Origin: a virus
Reading direction: 5' to 3' (one strand)
Length of the DNA stretch: 37,607 nt
IMG/VR virus record: IMGVR_UViG_3300021437_000053
Span: 1 to 37,607 of that record
The notes beneath the pieces are model-generated. The model made no database searches. It was given only the letters and a program-made list of their open reading frames with translations, and was not told the origin of the DNA. The position numbers were made by a program, and so were the translations under genes. This document shows positions 21,429 through 29,162 of this stretch, in pieces; position 1 is the first letter of the stretch, and every line of letters begins with the position of its first letter.

Positions 21429-22286
21429 TCAGAGCGTCGTCTCGGGCGACGGCGTGTAAGGCTCGCCGCGAAAGTTAACGGCGTTGTTGAACTTCGCCGC
21501 ACAGGTGGCGCGCGTGTGGTCACAGCCAGCAGCGACAAGGAAGCCGTCACCACTGGCGGGAGCGACCGGCCAGGGCTCGGCAACGATCACAGCGCCACCG
21601 GTCAGGATGTGCTGCTTGACGCCCCGGATGACACCCGCGTTGGCGCCGGTCACGCCACGGATGATGCCGCCCGTGAACCAGCCATCGGCCTGCGTCAGCG
21701 CGGTGCCAATGCGTACGCGGGTGGCGCCGGCCGCAGCGTTGCAGCTGATCTCGGTCTTGAGCGCCTTGCAGGTCAAGGTGTCGTAGAGCGTGTTGCGGCA
21801 GCCGGCCTGGTAGAGGCTGCGCGGCACCTTGGTGCCGAATAGCTCGGTGGCGCTGCGCAGGGTGATCTTCAGCTCTGGCGCGCCGCCCTCGATGTCGCTC
21901 ACGCGGCCGTCGAAGACATGCAGCGTGCCAACGGCCGGCTGCGCCCAATCGGCCCAGTAGCCGCGCCGGATCGTTACCTCGGCGCCATCGAGCAGGCCGG
22001 TGCACATGACGTTCGACCACAATGTGGTACCGAGCAGATCGCCGGGCAGGTAAGTGACGGTCAGTGTCAGCGTCCCCACTTCGATGCCGAGCGTGCGCCG
22101 CGTGCCAGTGCGTTGGAACAACGGCGTGCCGCCGATCCAGGTCTGCGCATCAGCGGTAAGCACCAGGTCGCGGTTGCAGAAGCGGTAGGTATTGCCACCT
22201 GAAAGCGTGATCGCGATCAGGTCGGCCGTGAGTAGCAGGCGCGCCGAGGCAAGGTGGTCAATCAGGGGTACGGAAGCGGTTTTCAT
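21429..22286 (-). CDS. DUF2163-type tail tip (baseplate hub) protein
   Basis: 285 residues from the ATG at 22286; the frame is open to a TTG at 22298. The order is N-terminal LIDHLASARLLLTADLIAIT, then LVLTADAQTWIGGTPLF.R, a middle DIEGGAPELKITLRS.TELF, and the C-terminal cysteines YQAGCRNTLYDTLTC and GCDHTRATCAAKFNNAVNFRG. These are diagnostic of the phage DUF2163/BR0599 family (TIGR02218 type). The Cys-rich part probably binds iron or zinc, as in phage L-type tip proteins. It is next to DUF2460 and NlpC/P60 genes, as expected. Confidence 0.88.
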   Translation of the reverse strand: MKTASVPLIDHLASARLLLTADLIAITLSGGNTYRFCNRDLVLTADAQTWIGGTPLFQRTGTRRTLGIEVGTLTLTVTYLPGDLLGTTLWSNVMCTGLLDGAEVTIRRGYWADWAQPAVGTLHVFDGRVSDIEGGAPELKITLRSATELFGTKVPRSLYQAGCRNTLYDTLTCKALKTEISCNAAAGATRVRIGTALTQADGWFTGGIIRGVTGANAGVIRGVKQHILTGGAVIVAEPWPVAPASGDGFLVAAGCDHTRATCAAKFNNAVNFRGEPYTPSPETTL

Positions 22287-22290
22287 GGGG

Positions 22291-22893
22291 TTATCCAATC
22301 TGGTTGCCGAGCGCGCCGACCAGGTCGCACTTGTTCAGCTCCCAGATGTCTTGCATGAACTGGCGCGGCGAGAGCGTGTCGTCAGCGAAACGGCAGCGGT
22401 GGTAGTACTCGCCCGTCCAGCGCAGCACGGCGCCGAGCGCAGGTGCAGCCGTGAACGTGATCAGCCCGGTGGTGCCGATCGTGTAGGCGCTGGTGGCCGT
22501 GCCGTTGACGGTGATGCTGCCGATGGTCTTGATGTTGCGCACTGGCTGGACGAAGCCGCCCCAGGTGCTCACCAGGCTGAAGATCTTGTTCACCCCGTCG
22601 CCGGTGCCGAAGCTCTGGTTGGTGGCCTGGTAGTCGCTGGCGTCGAGCAACAGGAAGCTGTCGCACTGGCCCTGGTGCCGCAGGAACAGCCCCACGACGG
22701 CCTGGAGCTCAAGATAGGCCGCAGCGCTGCGGAGGAACTCGAACGACAGCTTGATCTGGTAGGTCGGGTAAGCGCGCTCAGCAAGGCGCACCTCATAACC
22801 ACTGACGGCGCGCACGACGCGGGTGCTGAACTCAGGCTCCTTTTCAATACCCCACTTGATGCCCGGCAGCGTGGGGAATACTTCGTTGCTCAT
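22291..22893 (-). CDS. DUF2460-type distal tail protein
   Basis: 200 residues. The start MSNEVFPTLPGIKWGIEKEP and the RCRFADDTLSPRQFMQDIWE region near the end are the signature of the DUF2460 family (TIGR02217 type), distal tail/baseplate proteins of phages and gene transfer agents. The middle GDGVNKIFSLVSTWGGFVQP...IGSITVNGT is a beta-rich insertion commonly seen in this family. The ATG overlaps the tape measure stop (ATGA). Confidence 0.88.
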   Translation of the reverse strand: MSNEVFPTLPGIKWGIEKEPEFSTRVVRAVSGYEVRLAERAYPTYQIKLSFEFLRSAAAYLELQAVVGLFLRHQGQCDSFLLLDASDYQATNQSFGTGDGVNKIFSLVSTWGGFVQPVRNIKTIGSITVNGTATSAYTIGTTGLITFTAAPALGAVLRWTGEYYHRCRFADDTLSPRQFMQDIWELNKCDLVGALGNQIG

Positions 22894-25800
22894 GCCCTGA
22901 TCCGGTTGTTCTTGACCTGCTGCGCCCAGATGTCGCCGAGCACGTTGGCGTTGCGGCGCAGGTCGTCGGCCGTCAGCCGGCCGGAGTGGTCGTTGTAGGT
23001 CACAGGCGCGCTGATGCGCTCGCCGCCCATGCCGGCGGCCGACATGGCCGCTACTGCGCCGCGAGCAAAGCCGCCTGGCTGTGCCGCCGAGGCGGTGGCC
23101 GGCGCATGCATCGCGGCCATCGGATCGATGGCGGGCAGCGGCAGACGCCCGGGCTGCTCAGGTTGCAGCGCGGTCATGGCCATGAACCCCAGGGCGCCGA
23201 GCGCACGGATGGTGTTGGCTTGCCGCCGAGGCAGCACCATTTCTTCTTCGTGGAGCTGGGTCAACGGGTTGGTTCCGGACGGGATGTCGTAGCCGCCCCG
23301 AGCCGATTTGACTTTGCTGGCGAGTGCAGATACCCCGGCAAACGCTGCAGCCGCAGCGCCGACGGCCAGGACCGGGCCGATGTAAGGCACGCCGATCATG
23401 GCCTTCCACGCGCCAGCCATGGCTTCCCAGGCGCTGCTCATGATGTTTTTGGTCGCGGTCATGGCCCACAACGCCACCGACTGCACTGACCCGGCTGTTT
23501 CGGCCGTGCCGCGCGCCGTGACACCAGCAACTGTGGCGCTCGTTTTTGTAGTCTCACCAAGCAGCCAAGCACCGACGCGCGGCTTGATCACCGAGTTCAT
23601 GAACCACATGACCATCTCGGATCCAATAGCTTTCTGGGCGTTTTTCCAGGTCAAGGTGCCGTTCATCATCGCGTTGACCCCCTGATCCCATAACCCGGAC
23701 ATGTGCTGCTGCAGCGAGTCCCAGACCTGTGCCTGCTCGCGGGCCGACTCGACTGCCGCCTGGCCGCGGATCTGCGCCAGACGCTGCTGGTGCTGCGCCT
23801 CCAGGGTCTCGATCTGGGCCTTGAGCTGGGCGTACTTGACCGGGTCGTTGGCCGGGTCGATCGCATCGATCTGGCTGGACAGCGCTTGCATGCGAATGGC
23901 TTGCTTGCGCTGCTCGAATGCCTCTTCTTGCTGCAGCAGCGCGGTCTTGGTGATCTGGCCGAGCGACTGGCTGCGTCGCGCTTCCTCTTCGAGAATGCCG
24001 ACCTTGGACAGCTCCTGCTCCTCCCATGAGCGCAACTGCGTCATCTGGATGTCTGCACTTTGGCGGTACTGCTCGCGGGTGATCGAACCCCGGATTTGGC
24101 TGACGCGGGTATTGTGTTGCACCTCCAGGGCCTGGATCTGCGCGTTGGTCTGCGCGACCTTCACGGTGTCGCGGGTCGGGTCGAGCCCGCCGAGCTGCTG
24201 CTGCAGCGCGTCGCGCCGAATGGCGGTACGGCGTGTCTCGAACTGGATTTCCTGTTCCAACAGCTCTACAGCCGACATCTGCCCGGTCTGCTGGCGGCGC
24301 CGGGCCGCTTCCTGTTCCTGATCGATCTGCGCGAGCGCTTCACGCTCGCTGGCCTGCAGCGTGATCTGGCCGATCTGCTGGGCCTGCTGCGCCTCGTCCT
24401 TCAGGACGGCGGTCTTGAGATCGCTGATCTTGCGCTGCACCGAGATGCGGTCGCTCGCGCTCATCTTCTCAGTGCGGGCGATGTTCTCCCAGAATGCCAG
24501 CTCGTCTTTCTGCGACATGCTGTGCAGTGCGTCTCGTTCGGCAGCGACATGGCGCTCGTTTGCAAGCTCTTCCTCGAACTTGCCCATGTGCGATTTTTCG
24601 GCCGGCTTCTGGTCCTTGTGCTTGGCAGCGATCGCCGCTTCATCATGCTTTTGCTGTTCGGCACTGATCTCCTGTCCAACGGCTTTCAGCGCTGCAGCGT
24701 GGCGGCGGTATTCCTTGATCTCCTTGTCGCGCTTCTCGGCCGGCGATGCGTTCTCGTCGCGCAGATGCTCGATCTTCTTGGTCGCCTCAATGGCCTGCTG
24801 GGTCTTTTCGGCCTGCTCTGCCTTCATGGCTGCGGCTTTCTGTTCGATCCGGGCCTGCTCCTGCAACATGGCTTGGCGCTCAGTCAATGCGGCGCGCTCC
24901 CGCTCCCAGCTTGACTGTGCCGCCCAGCCGCCGATGGCTGCAGCGTTGGGCTTGCTGGCCTCCAGCTTCTTGAGCCGCTCTGCGACCTGATCAATCTGCT
25001 CGCCGACCGTGTCAGCCTTGCCGATCCCTTTGGCCATGTCCCAAAACGCGCTCATGGCGTTACCGGCCGAGTGGGCAGCGCGCTCGATCCAGCCCAGGTG
25101 CTGAGGCTGCTCAGACAGTTGGCGCGTCATGGCCTCCATCGCCACGGCCGCGGCCTCTTGCGCACGGCCCTGCTCCTGCAGCGAACGGATGTGCGTGTAG
25201 GTCTCGATGGTCAGGAAGTGCAGTGAGTTGTTCTGCTCCTCGGCCCACTTTGCGGCATCCTTGCCGATGCCCTTGAAGTTCTGGGCGGCCTCTTGCGCCG
25301 TGACGCCAGTGGCCCGGGCATAGGCGGTGATGGCCTGGATGGCCGGACCAATGGCCGCCGCGCCAAACTCGCCGCTGGCCACTGCAGCCGCCCCCGCCTC
25401 GCGCGCCGAGCCGATCGAGGCGCCGGTGGCCTGCGCGGCCGAGCGTGCCAGCTCGTCGTACTTGGTCGCCGTGAGGCCCGATGCGTTGCCGGTGTTGCGC
25501 AATGCCAGGGCGAAGGCGTCGCTTTCTTTTTGCCCAGACATGAACGCGTAACCGACCGAGCCGACTACCGCGACAAAGCCCGCCACAGCCACCGCCACCG
25601 GCGTGATGAATGTGGCCAGCCCGGCAAACATGTTGCCGAACCCGCCGAAGCTGTCACGCAGCTGGCCACCCTGTTGCAGCAGGATCGTGAAGGGGTTCTG
25701 CCCGCCCTGGAGCTGCGTGATGATGTCGGTGAACTGCGCCGGCACCGTGCGCATCGCCGCGTTCATCTGGCCGGCCGAGATCTGGCCGGCCTTTCCTTGC

Positions 25801-26369
25801 TCGTGCAGCTTCTGGATCAGGTGGTCAGCCTGCTCACTCACACCTAGCTGCGCGGCGCGGTAGCGCAGCAGCTCTTCAGGTTTCAGGCCGGCGGTTTCAA
25901 CACGTTCCCGCATGGACTGCAGGAACTGCTGCTGCGCTGCCGTCTGCGCCCGGACCGCACGCTCGGCTTCGCGGGCGTCTGCAACTGCCTTGGCATCGGC
26001 AGCGGCCTTGGCCTCCGACGCTGCGCGCACCTCCTGCAGGCGCTGCACCAGCACCTCGGCCTGGGTGGACACGCCAAGCTGCGCCGCGCGGTAGCGGACC
26101 ATCTGCTCGGGGTCCAGGCCGCTGGTCTCGACCCGCTGTTGCAGCGACTGCAGGAACTGCTGCTGCGCAGCGGTCTGCGCGTGCACCGCCTGCTCGTACT
26201 CACGCGCCCGCTGAACCAGCCCGGCGGTCGAGCCGGCGTTGCCCTCAGCACCGCGCTCGACGTCGCCGAACATCTTCTGCACGGCCTGCATGGCTGCAGC
26301 CATCTGCTGCCAGCCGGCAACGAAGCCGCTGGCATCAGCGCTGATGACGTACTGTAGGTTCTTGTCCAT
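22890..26369 (-). CDS. tail tape measure protein
   Basis: 1159 residues, mostly helical. It contains an N-terminal tandem duplication (residues 61-113 and 138-190), a GpH-like region (QFTDIITQLQGGQNPFTIL, about 212-230), a membrane-like span FITPVAVAVAGFVAVVGSVG (about 253-272), and long Gln/Glu/Arg coiled coils with a further repeat of about 90 residues (about 720-890). The C-terminus has hydrophobic stretches (AWKAMIGVPYIGPVLAVGAA) and a GGYDIPSGTNPLTQLHEEEM segment typical of lambda-H-like proteins. By the usual 1.5 angstrom per residue rule the tail would be about 170 nm. The ATG lies just past the G-T frameshift product stop. Confidence 0.9.
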   Translation of the reverse strand: MDKNLQYVISADASGFVAGWQQMAAAMQAVQKMFGDVERGAEGNAGSTAGLVQRAREYEQAVHAQTAAQQQFLQSLQQRVETSGLDPEQMVRYRAAQLGVSTQAEVLVQRLQEVRAASEAKAAADAKAVADAREAERAVRAQTAAQQQFLQSMRERVETAGLKPEELLRYRAAQLGVSEQADHLIQKLHEQGKAGQISAGQMNAAMRTVPAQFTDIITQLQGGQNPFTILLQQGGQLRDSFGGFGNMFAGLATFITPVAVAVAGFVAVVGSVGYAFMSGQKESDAFALALRNTGNASGLTATKYDELARSAAQATGASIGSAREAGAAAVASGEFGAAAIGPAIQAITAYARATGVTAQEAAQNFKGIGKDAAKWAEEQNNSLHFLTIETYTHIRSLQEQGRAQEAAAVAMEAMTRQLSEQPQHLGWIERAAHSAGNAMSAFWDMAKGIGKADTVGEQIDQVAERLKKLEASKPNAAAIGGWAAQSSWERERAALTERQAMLQEQARIEQKAAAMKAEQAEKTQQAIEATKKIEHLRDENASPAEKRDKEIKEYRRHAAALKAVGQEISAEQQKHDEAAIAAKHKDQKPAEKSHMGKFEEELANERHVAAERDALHSMSQKDELAFWENIARTEKMSASDRISVQRKISDLKTAVLKDEAQQAQQIGQITLQASEREALAQIDQEQEAARRRQQTGQMSAVELLEQEIQFETRRTAIRRDALQQQLGGLDPTRDTVKVAQTNAQIQALEVQHNTRVSQIRGSITREQYRQSADIQMTQLRSWEEQELSKVGILEEEARRSQSLGQITKTALLQQEEAFEQRKQAIRMQALSSQIDAIDPANDPVKYAQLKAQIETLEAQHQQRLAQIRGQAAVESAREQAQVWDSLQQHMSGLWDQGVNAMMNGTLTWKNAQKAIGSEMVMWFMNSVIKPRVGAWLLGETTKTSATVAGVTARGTAETAGSVQSVALWAMTATKNIMSSAWEAMAGAWKAMIGVPYIGPVLAVGAAAAAFAGVSALASKVKSARGGYDIPSGTNPLTQLHEEEMVLPRRQANTIRALGALGFMAMTALQPEQPGRLPLPAIDPMAAMHAPATASAAQPGGFARGAVAAMSAAGMGGERISAPVTYNDHSGRLTADDLRRNANVLGDIWAQQVKNNRIRA
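25800..26189 (-). repeat. tandem duplication in the tape measure gene
   Basis: Two copies of a 53-codon unit (26031-26189 and 25800-25958), spaced 231 bases, code for AQTAAQQQFLQS..(R/Q)RVET(S/A)GL and (Y)RAAQLGVS repeats. DNA identity is high over the first 40 bases, so the duplication is fairly recent. Confidence 0.8.
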
Positions 26370-26372
26370 CGG

Positions 26373-26729
26373 TCAGTTTTCGGGGGTGAGCATGCGCACG
26401 GGCATCACAAACGGCCGGGGCTGGCCGCCCATCATCTGAACAAGGCCGCTCAGCTCGGCGTCGCGCTCGGCGTCGCCGCCAGTGTCTGGCGCAGCGGATG
26501 CGCGGCGCGCTTTCGGCGCCGGCTTGGGTGGTTCGCCGCCGAGCAGGAAATAGATCGACTGGGCGCTGATGTGGACGGGCGGATGCCGCGTCCAGTACGT
26601 CAGCAGCTCAGCGATCTGGTCGAGGCTCAGCTCGTCGATGTCGCGGTATCGCCAGCCGGTAGCGGTGGCGATGCCGGCGTAGACAGCACCCCAGTCCCAT
26701 CCGTCGGACCGAGCTGAGGTGCGAGCCAG
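26373..26729 (-). CDS. tail chaperone T-part, made by -1 frameshift (G-T fusion)
   Basis: A 118-codon frame without its own convincing start, running from the slippery site to the TGA at 26373-26375, two bases before the tape measure ATG. It encodes a real-looking domain: DGWDWGAVYAGIATATGWRY, DELSLDQIAELLTYWTRHPP, SAQSIYFLLGGEPP, then a polar Ala/Arg/Asp-rich tail ending RMLTPEN. It would be made only as an extension of the first 114 residues of the G gene (27070 down to 26729), giving a fusion of about 232 residues that escorts the tape measure during tail assembly, as lambda gpGT does. Confidence 0.82.
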   Translation of the reverse strand: MARTSARSDGWDWGAVYAGIATATGWRYRDIDELSLDQIAELLTYWTRHPPVHISAQSIYFLLGGEPPKPAPKARRASAAPDTGGDAERDAELSGLVQMMGGQPRPFVMPVRMLTPEN

Positions 26730-27070
26730 TTTCCCCGGAGCAGCTCCTGCGCCTCGACCCAGCGCAGCCAGGCGCCCCGGCCGAATACCATGGCGCTCAG
26801 CTCGGCGTAGTTGCTTACGTCGAGATGGTCATCGACCACGCCGCGCGCCAGCTCGGGGTAGTTGCGCAGCAGGCACTCGTGCACCAGATCGGCGGTCAGG
26901 TCGAGCTGATCGACCAGCGGCATGCCAGCGGGTTGCTGCATCTTTTCGATGCGCTCCCAGTGGCGCCGTGCCGTCTTGGCGCTCATCGCCGGCAGGATGT
27001 AGGTCTTGCCGGAGATGACGACCGGCATGCCATCGTGGTCCACAGCGGTGGATTGATCGGTGCTGCTCAT
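26627..27070 (-). CDS. tail assembly chaperone G
   Basis: 147 residues. It starts MSSTDQSTAVDHDGMPVVIS, then KTYILPAMSAKTARRHWERI and DLTADLVHECLLRNYPELAR, a typical helical G-type chaperone between tail tube and tape measure genes. At residues 112-114 (RGN) the message has the slippery heptamer G GGA AAC. Without frameshifting, translation ends with a polar Pro/Ser/Thr-rich tail at 26627. Confidence 0.85.
   Translation of the reverse strand: MSSTDQSTAVDHDGMPVVISGKTYILPAMSAKTARRHWERIEKMQQPAGMPLVDQLDLTADLVHECLLRNYPELARGVVDDHLDVSNYAELSAMVFGRGAWLRWVEAQELLRGNWLAPQLGPTDGTGVLSTPASPPLPAGDTATSTS
26729..26735 (-). promoter_or_regulatory. programmed -1 frameshift slippery site
   Basis: Minus-strand GGGAAAC, in frame as xxG GGA AAC in the G gene. 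After a one-base backward slip the reading continues CTG GCT CGC ACC into the T frame. It fits the X XXY YYZ rule, close to lambda GGGAAAG, and the frames on either side agree with a -1 change. Confidence 0.82.
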
Positions 27071-27072
27071 GA

Positions 27073-27828
27073 TCAGAGATCCAGAACCGAAAGGGTGCCG
27101 ATGTTGCCGCCCGCGTCGGAGCAGATCTTGAAGCCCATATCGGGGATGGTGAAGTCATCGTTCTTGAAGTCGAACTTGATGCCGTCAGCCACGCAGTTGT
27201 TGAACGAAAACAGCAGCGACTCGCCCTGATAAGTGGCGTATTGGTCGAGGCGGAATGTCGGCGCGTAGCCCATCGGCAGCGACTTGAGCGCAATCTGGCG
27301 CGCCGCAGTGACCGATGCGGCCGTGTAGCGGAAGTTGATGTACACCACCTTGCCGACATCCGCTGCAGCGAACGTGTAGACGCCGGCCGCAATGCTGTAC
27401 TGGCCTGTGACTGGAGCCGACGACACCCGGGTGTACGGCTGGCCGGTGGTGGCCGAGATCACGCCCAGATCTGCTGCGAACGTGCCGGTGTTCGGGATCG
27501 TGGGCGTCACAGTGGCGGCGATGGTGGTGCCAACGGTGTCCTGGCGCACCGCCATCAGGCCAGCGGTGCCGGCCTGGCCGAACACGATCGTTTCGAGCAT
27601 GCCTGGGAGGATGTTGGCCGACTTGACCTTGCCGGAGATGGTGCCCTTGGCACGCCCGATGGCGACCGAGAACTGGTTCTGTCCGAACAGTTCCTTGGTG
27701 TCGAACTTGAAGTCGATTTCCACGTCTTCCGTGGTCATGAACATCAGCGGCGTCGGGTTGGCGACGACGGCACCGTAGGCATCGGTATTGGGGGTCGCAA
27801 ATGCGACGCCTGCACCAAACGAGTACAT
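27073..27828 (-). CDS. major tail tube protein
   Basis: 251 residues with a strong ribosome site (AAAGGAG) before the ATG. The beta-rich chain starts MYSFGAGVAFATPNTDAYGA. It contains VEIDFKFDTKELFGQNQFSV and AKGTISGKVKSANILPGMLE, patterns of siphophage tail tube proteins that bear an Ig-like extension. It lies directly upstream of the G/G-T chaperones, the conserved position. It forms the stacked rings of the tail. Confidence 0.85.
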   Translation of the reverse strand: MYSFGAGVAFATPNTDAYGAVVANPTPLMFMTTEDVEIDFKFDTKELFGQNQFSVAIGRAKGTISGKVKSANILPGMLETIVFGQAGTAGLMAVRQDTVGTTIAATVTPTIPNTGTFAADLGVISATTGQPYTRVSSAPVTGQYSIAAGVYTFAAADVGKVVYINFRYTAASVTAARQIALKSLPMGYAPTFRLDQYATYQGESLLFSFNNCVADGIKFDFKNDDFTIPDMGFKICSDAGGNIGTLSVLDL

Positions 27829-27861
27829 GGAAACTCCTTTACGGGTGGGATGAAAGTACGG

Positions 27862-28296
27862 TCAGGCCAGGTCGGTGGCCTTGGACAGGTAGGTGAAGCT
27901 GTATTGCTGGCTGGCGTAGCCGAACGGCAGGTCGGCCGAAGCAGACCGCCATTCGCAGCGCTGGCGCGCGATCTCGAAGCCGTTGAGCACTGGATCGGCT
28001 GACAGCAGCCGGTGCGCCTCGATGCGCACCTGATCAGTCACGGCCTGCCATGCGGTGCTGCGCACGCAGATGGTCACCAGCACCACCAGGGTGGCCTGCT
28101 CGACGCGCAGGCCAGGCAGGCGGCCGCCGATGTTGGAGCGCGATATGGACTCTTCAAGCGCCTCGATCAGGATCGCGGGGCTTTCTTCGCGCGTCAGTGC
28201 GTCGTTGCGGTCACGCCAGACGTGCAGGCCGGCCGAGGTGGCGCCCATCAGCACGGCCTCGACGCGCTGGCAGATCTGCTCTGCAATGCTGGGCAT
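27862..28296 (-). CDS. tail terminator-like protein
   Basis: 144 residues starting MPSIAEQICQRVEAVLMGAT, with W.DR.DAL..EE.PAI.IEA..E and a closing LPFGYASQQYSFTYLSKA. This alpha/beta pattern is typical of gpU-like tail terminator/completion proteins, which cap the tail tube. The gene is in the right place, just upstream of the tail tube gene. The family assignment is from pattern and context. Confidence 0.7.
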   Translation of the reverse strand: MPSIAEQICQRVEAVLMGATSAGLHVWRDRNDALTREESPAILIEALEESISRSNIGGRLPGLRVEQATLVVLVTICVRSTAWQAVTDQVRIEAHRLLSADPVLNGFEIARQRCEWRSASADLPFGYASQQYSFTYLSKATDLA

Positions 28297-28298
28297 GG

Positions 28299-28595
28299 TC
28301 AGGTACGGCTCAGGGTGACCACCGAAAACACGCCGTCATCAATCTGGCGCGGCGCCTCACGCACGCTGTAGGCGACGCCGGCCACCGTGACCGGCAGGCC
28401 ACGAGTCAGCGTGACGTGTGCGGTGGCATACGTCAGCTCGTACTCGCTGCTGTGGGCCGATGCGCGCAGCGTGGTGCCGCGCTGCATCTGCATCAGCTCA
28501 TCGGGCTGGTCGAGCAGCCCCATGAACTGCACAGCTCCAGCGGTGCACGACTGGCCGAAATCAGCCAGGAACGGCACCAGGTCTTCGGTGAACAT
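28299..28595 (-). CDS. head-tail joining protein
   Basis: 98 residues: MFTEDLVPFLADFGQSCTAG, a beta-rich centre (YELTYATAHVTLTRGLPVTV) and a C-terminal YSVREAPRQIDDGVFSVVTL. The ending, describing a V..(P)..DDG.....L core, is characteristic of gpFII-like/head closure proteins with an OB-like barrel. It is placed between the small head genes and the tail terminator, as in lambda. Confidence 0.7.
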   Translation of the reverse strand: MFTEDLVPFLADFGQSCTAGAVQFMGLLDQPDELMQMQRGTTLRASAHSSEYELTYATAHVTLTRGLPVTVAGVAYSVREAPRQIDDGVFSVVTLSRT

Positions 28596-28598
28596 GGG

Positions 28599-28781
28599 TC
28601 ACTCCTGGGCCGGGTGGTCTGGCTGGTCAGCCGGCGGGGTGGCATTGGCCGGCTCGACCGGCTGGAGCAGGTGTGTCCAGCGGCTGGCGACGTCGTCTTC
28701 CAGGTCGATGGTGTCGCCAGCGACCAGCGCGGGGCCGGGCCCGACATTGAAACTGCCGGCCAGGATGCGGTAGGTTTTCAT
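28599..28781 (-). CDS. small head-region protein, 60 residues
   Basis: Starts MKTYRILAGSFNVGPGPALV, continues AGDTIDLEDDVASRWTHLLQ, and ends with a Pro/Ala-rich tail. The pattern K.Y.....G....G......GD.I.L.D..A.R.......P is that of small phage proteins encoded between capsid and head-tail joining genes. Exact function unknown; it may be a decoration or connector accessory protein. Confidence 0.65.
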   Translation of the reverse strand: MKTYRILAGSFNVGPGPALVAGDTIDLEDDVASRWTHLLQPVEPANATPPADQPDHPAQE

Positions 28782-28783
28782 GA

Positions 28784-29146
28784 TCAGAGGGTTCCTTGAG
28801 GCTTGGCTTGGGCGCTCAGCGCCTGCGCCACGGCAGCGGCCACCGAAGCGGCAATCAGGGCGGACAGACCGTCAGGGCTTTGCGCCTGGGCAGCTTGCTC
28901 ACGCGCCTTGCGCTCGGCGGTGATGGCGGCCAGAGCGCGTTTGGCGCGGGACTTGTCGTCCGCCGTGGCGGTGAACTGGCCTTTGGTCGGATCGTCGTCG
29001 CGGCTCAGGTAGAGCGCGCGGCCCATGCGGGTGAGTGCGGCGGCGTCGTCCTTGCTGACGTCCACCTCTTCCGACACCTCGGCATGCCGAGCGATTTCTT
29101 CGCCTGCGACCAGGCAGGCGTCGATGATGAGGAGCTTGATACCCAT
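28784..29146 (-). CDS. unknown head-region protein, 120 residues
   Basis: Starts MGIKLLIIDACLVAGEEIAR, followed by EEVDVSKDDAAALTRMGRAL and an Ala/Gln-rich coiled coil (KRALAAITAERKAREQAAQA and onward). Acidic-basic alternation and a position directly behind the capsid gene suggest a head completion or decoration role. Family not recognised. Confidence 0.6.
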   Translation of the reverse strand: MGIKLLIIDACLVAGEEIARHAEVSEEVDVSKDDAAALTRMGRALYLSRDDDPTKGQFTATADDKSRAKRALAAITAERKAREQAAQAQSPDGLSALIAASVAAAVAQALSAQAKPQGTL

Positions 29147-29162
29147 GGTGGTGAGTCCTTGA

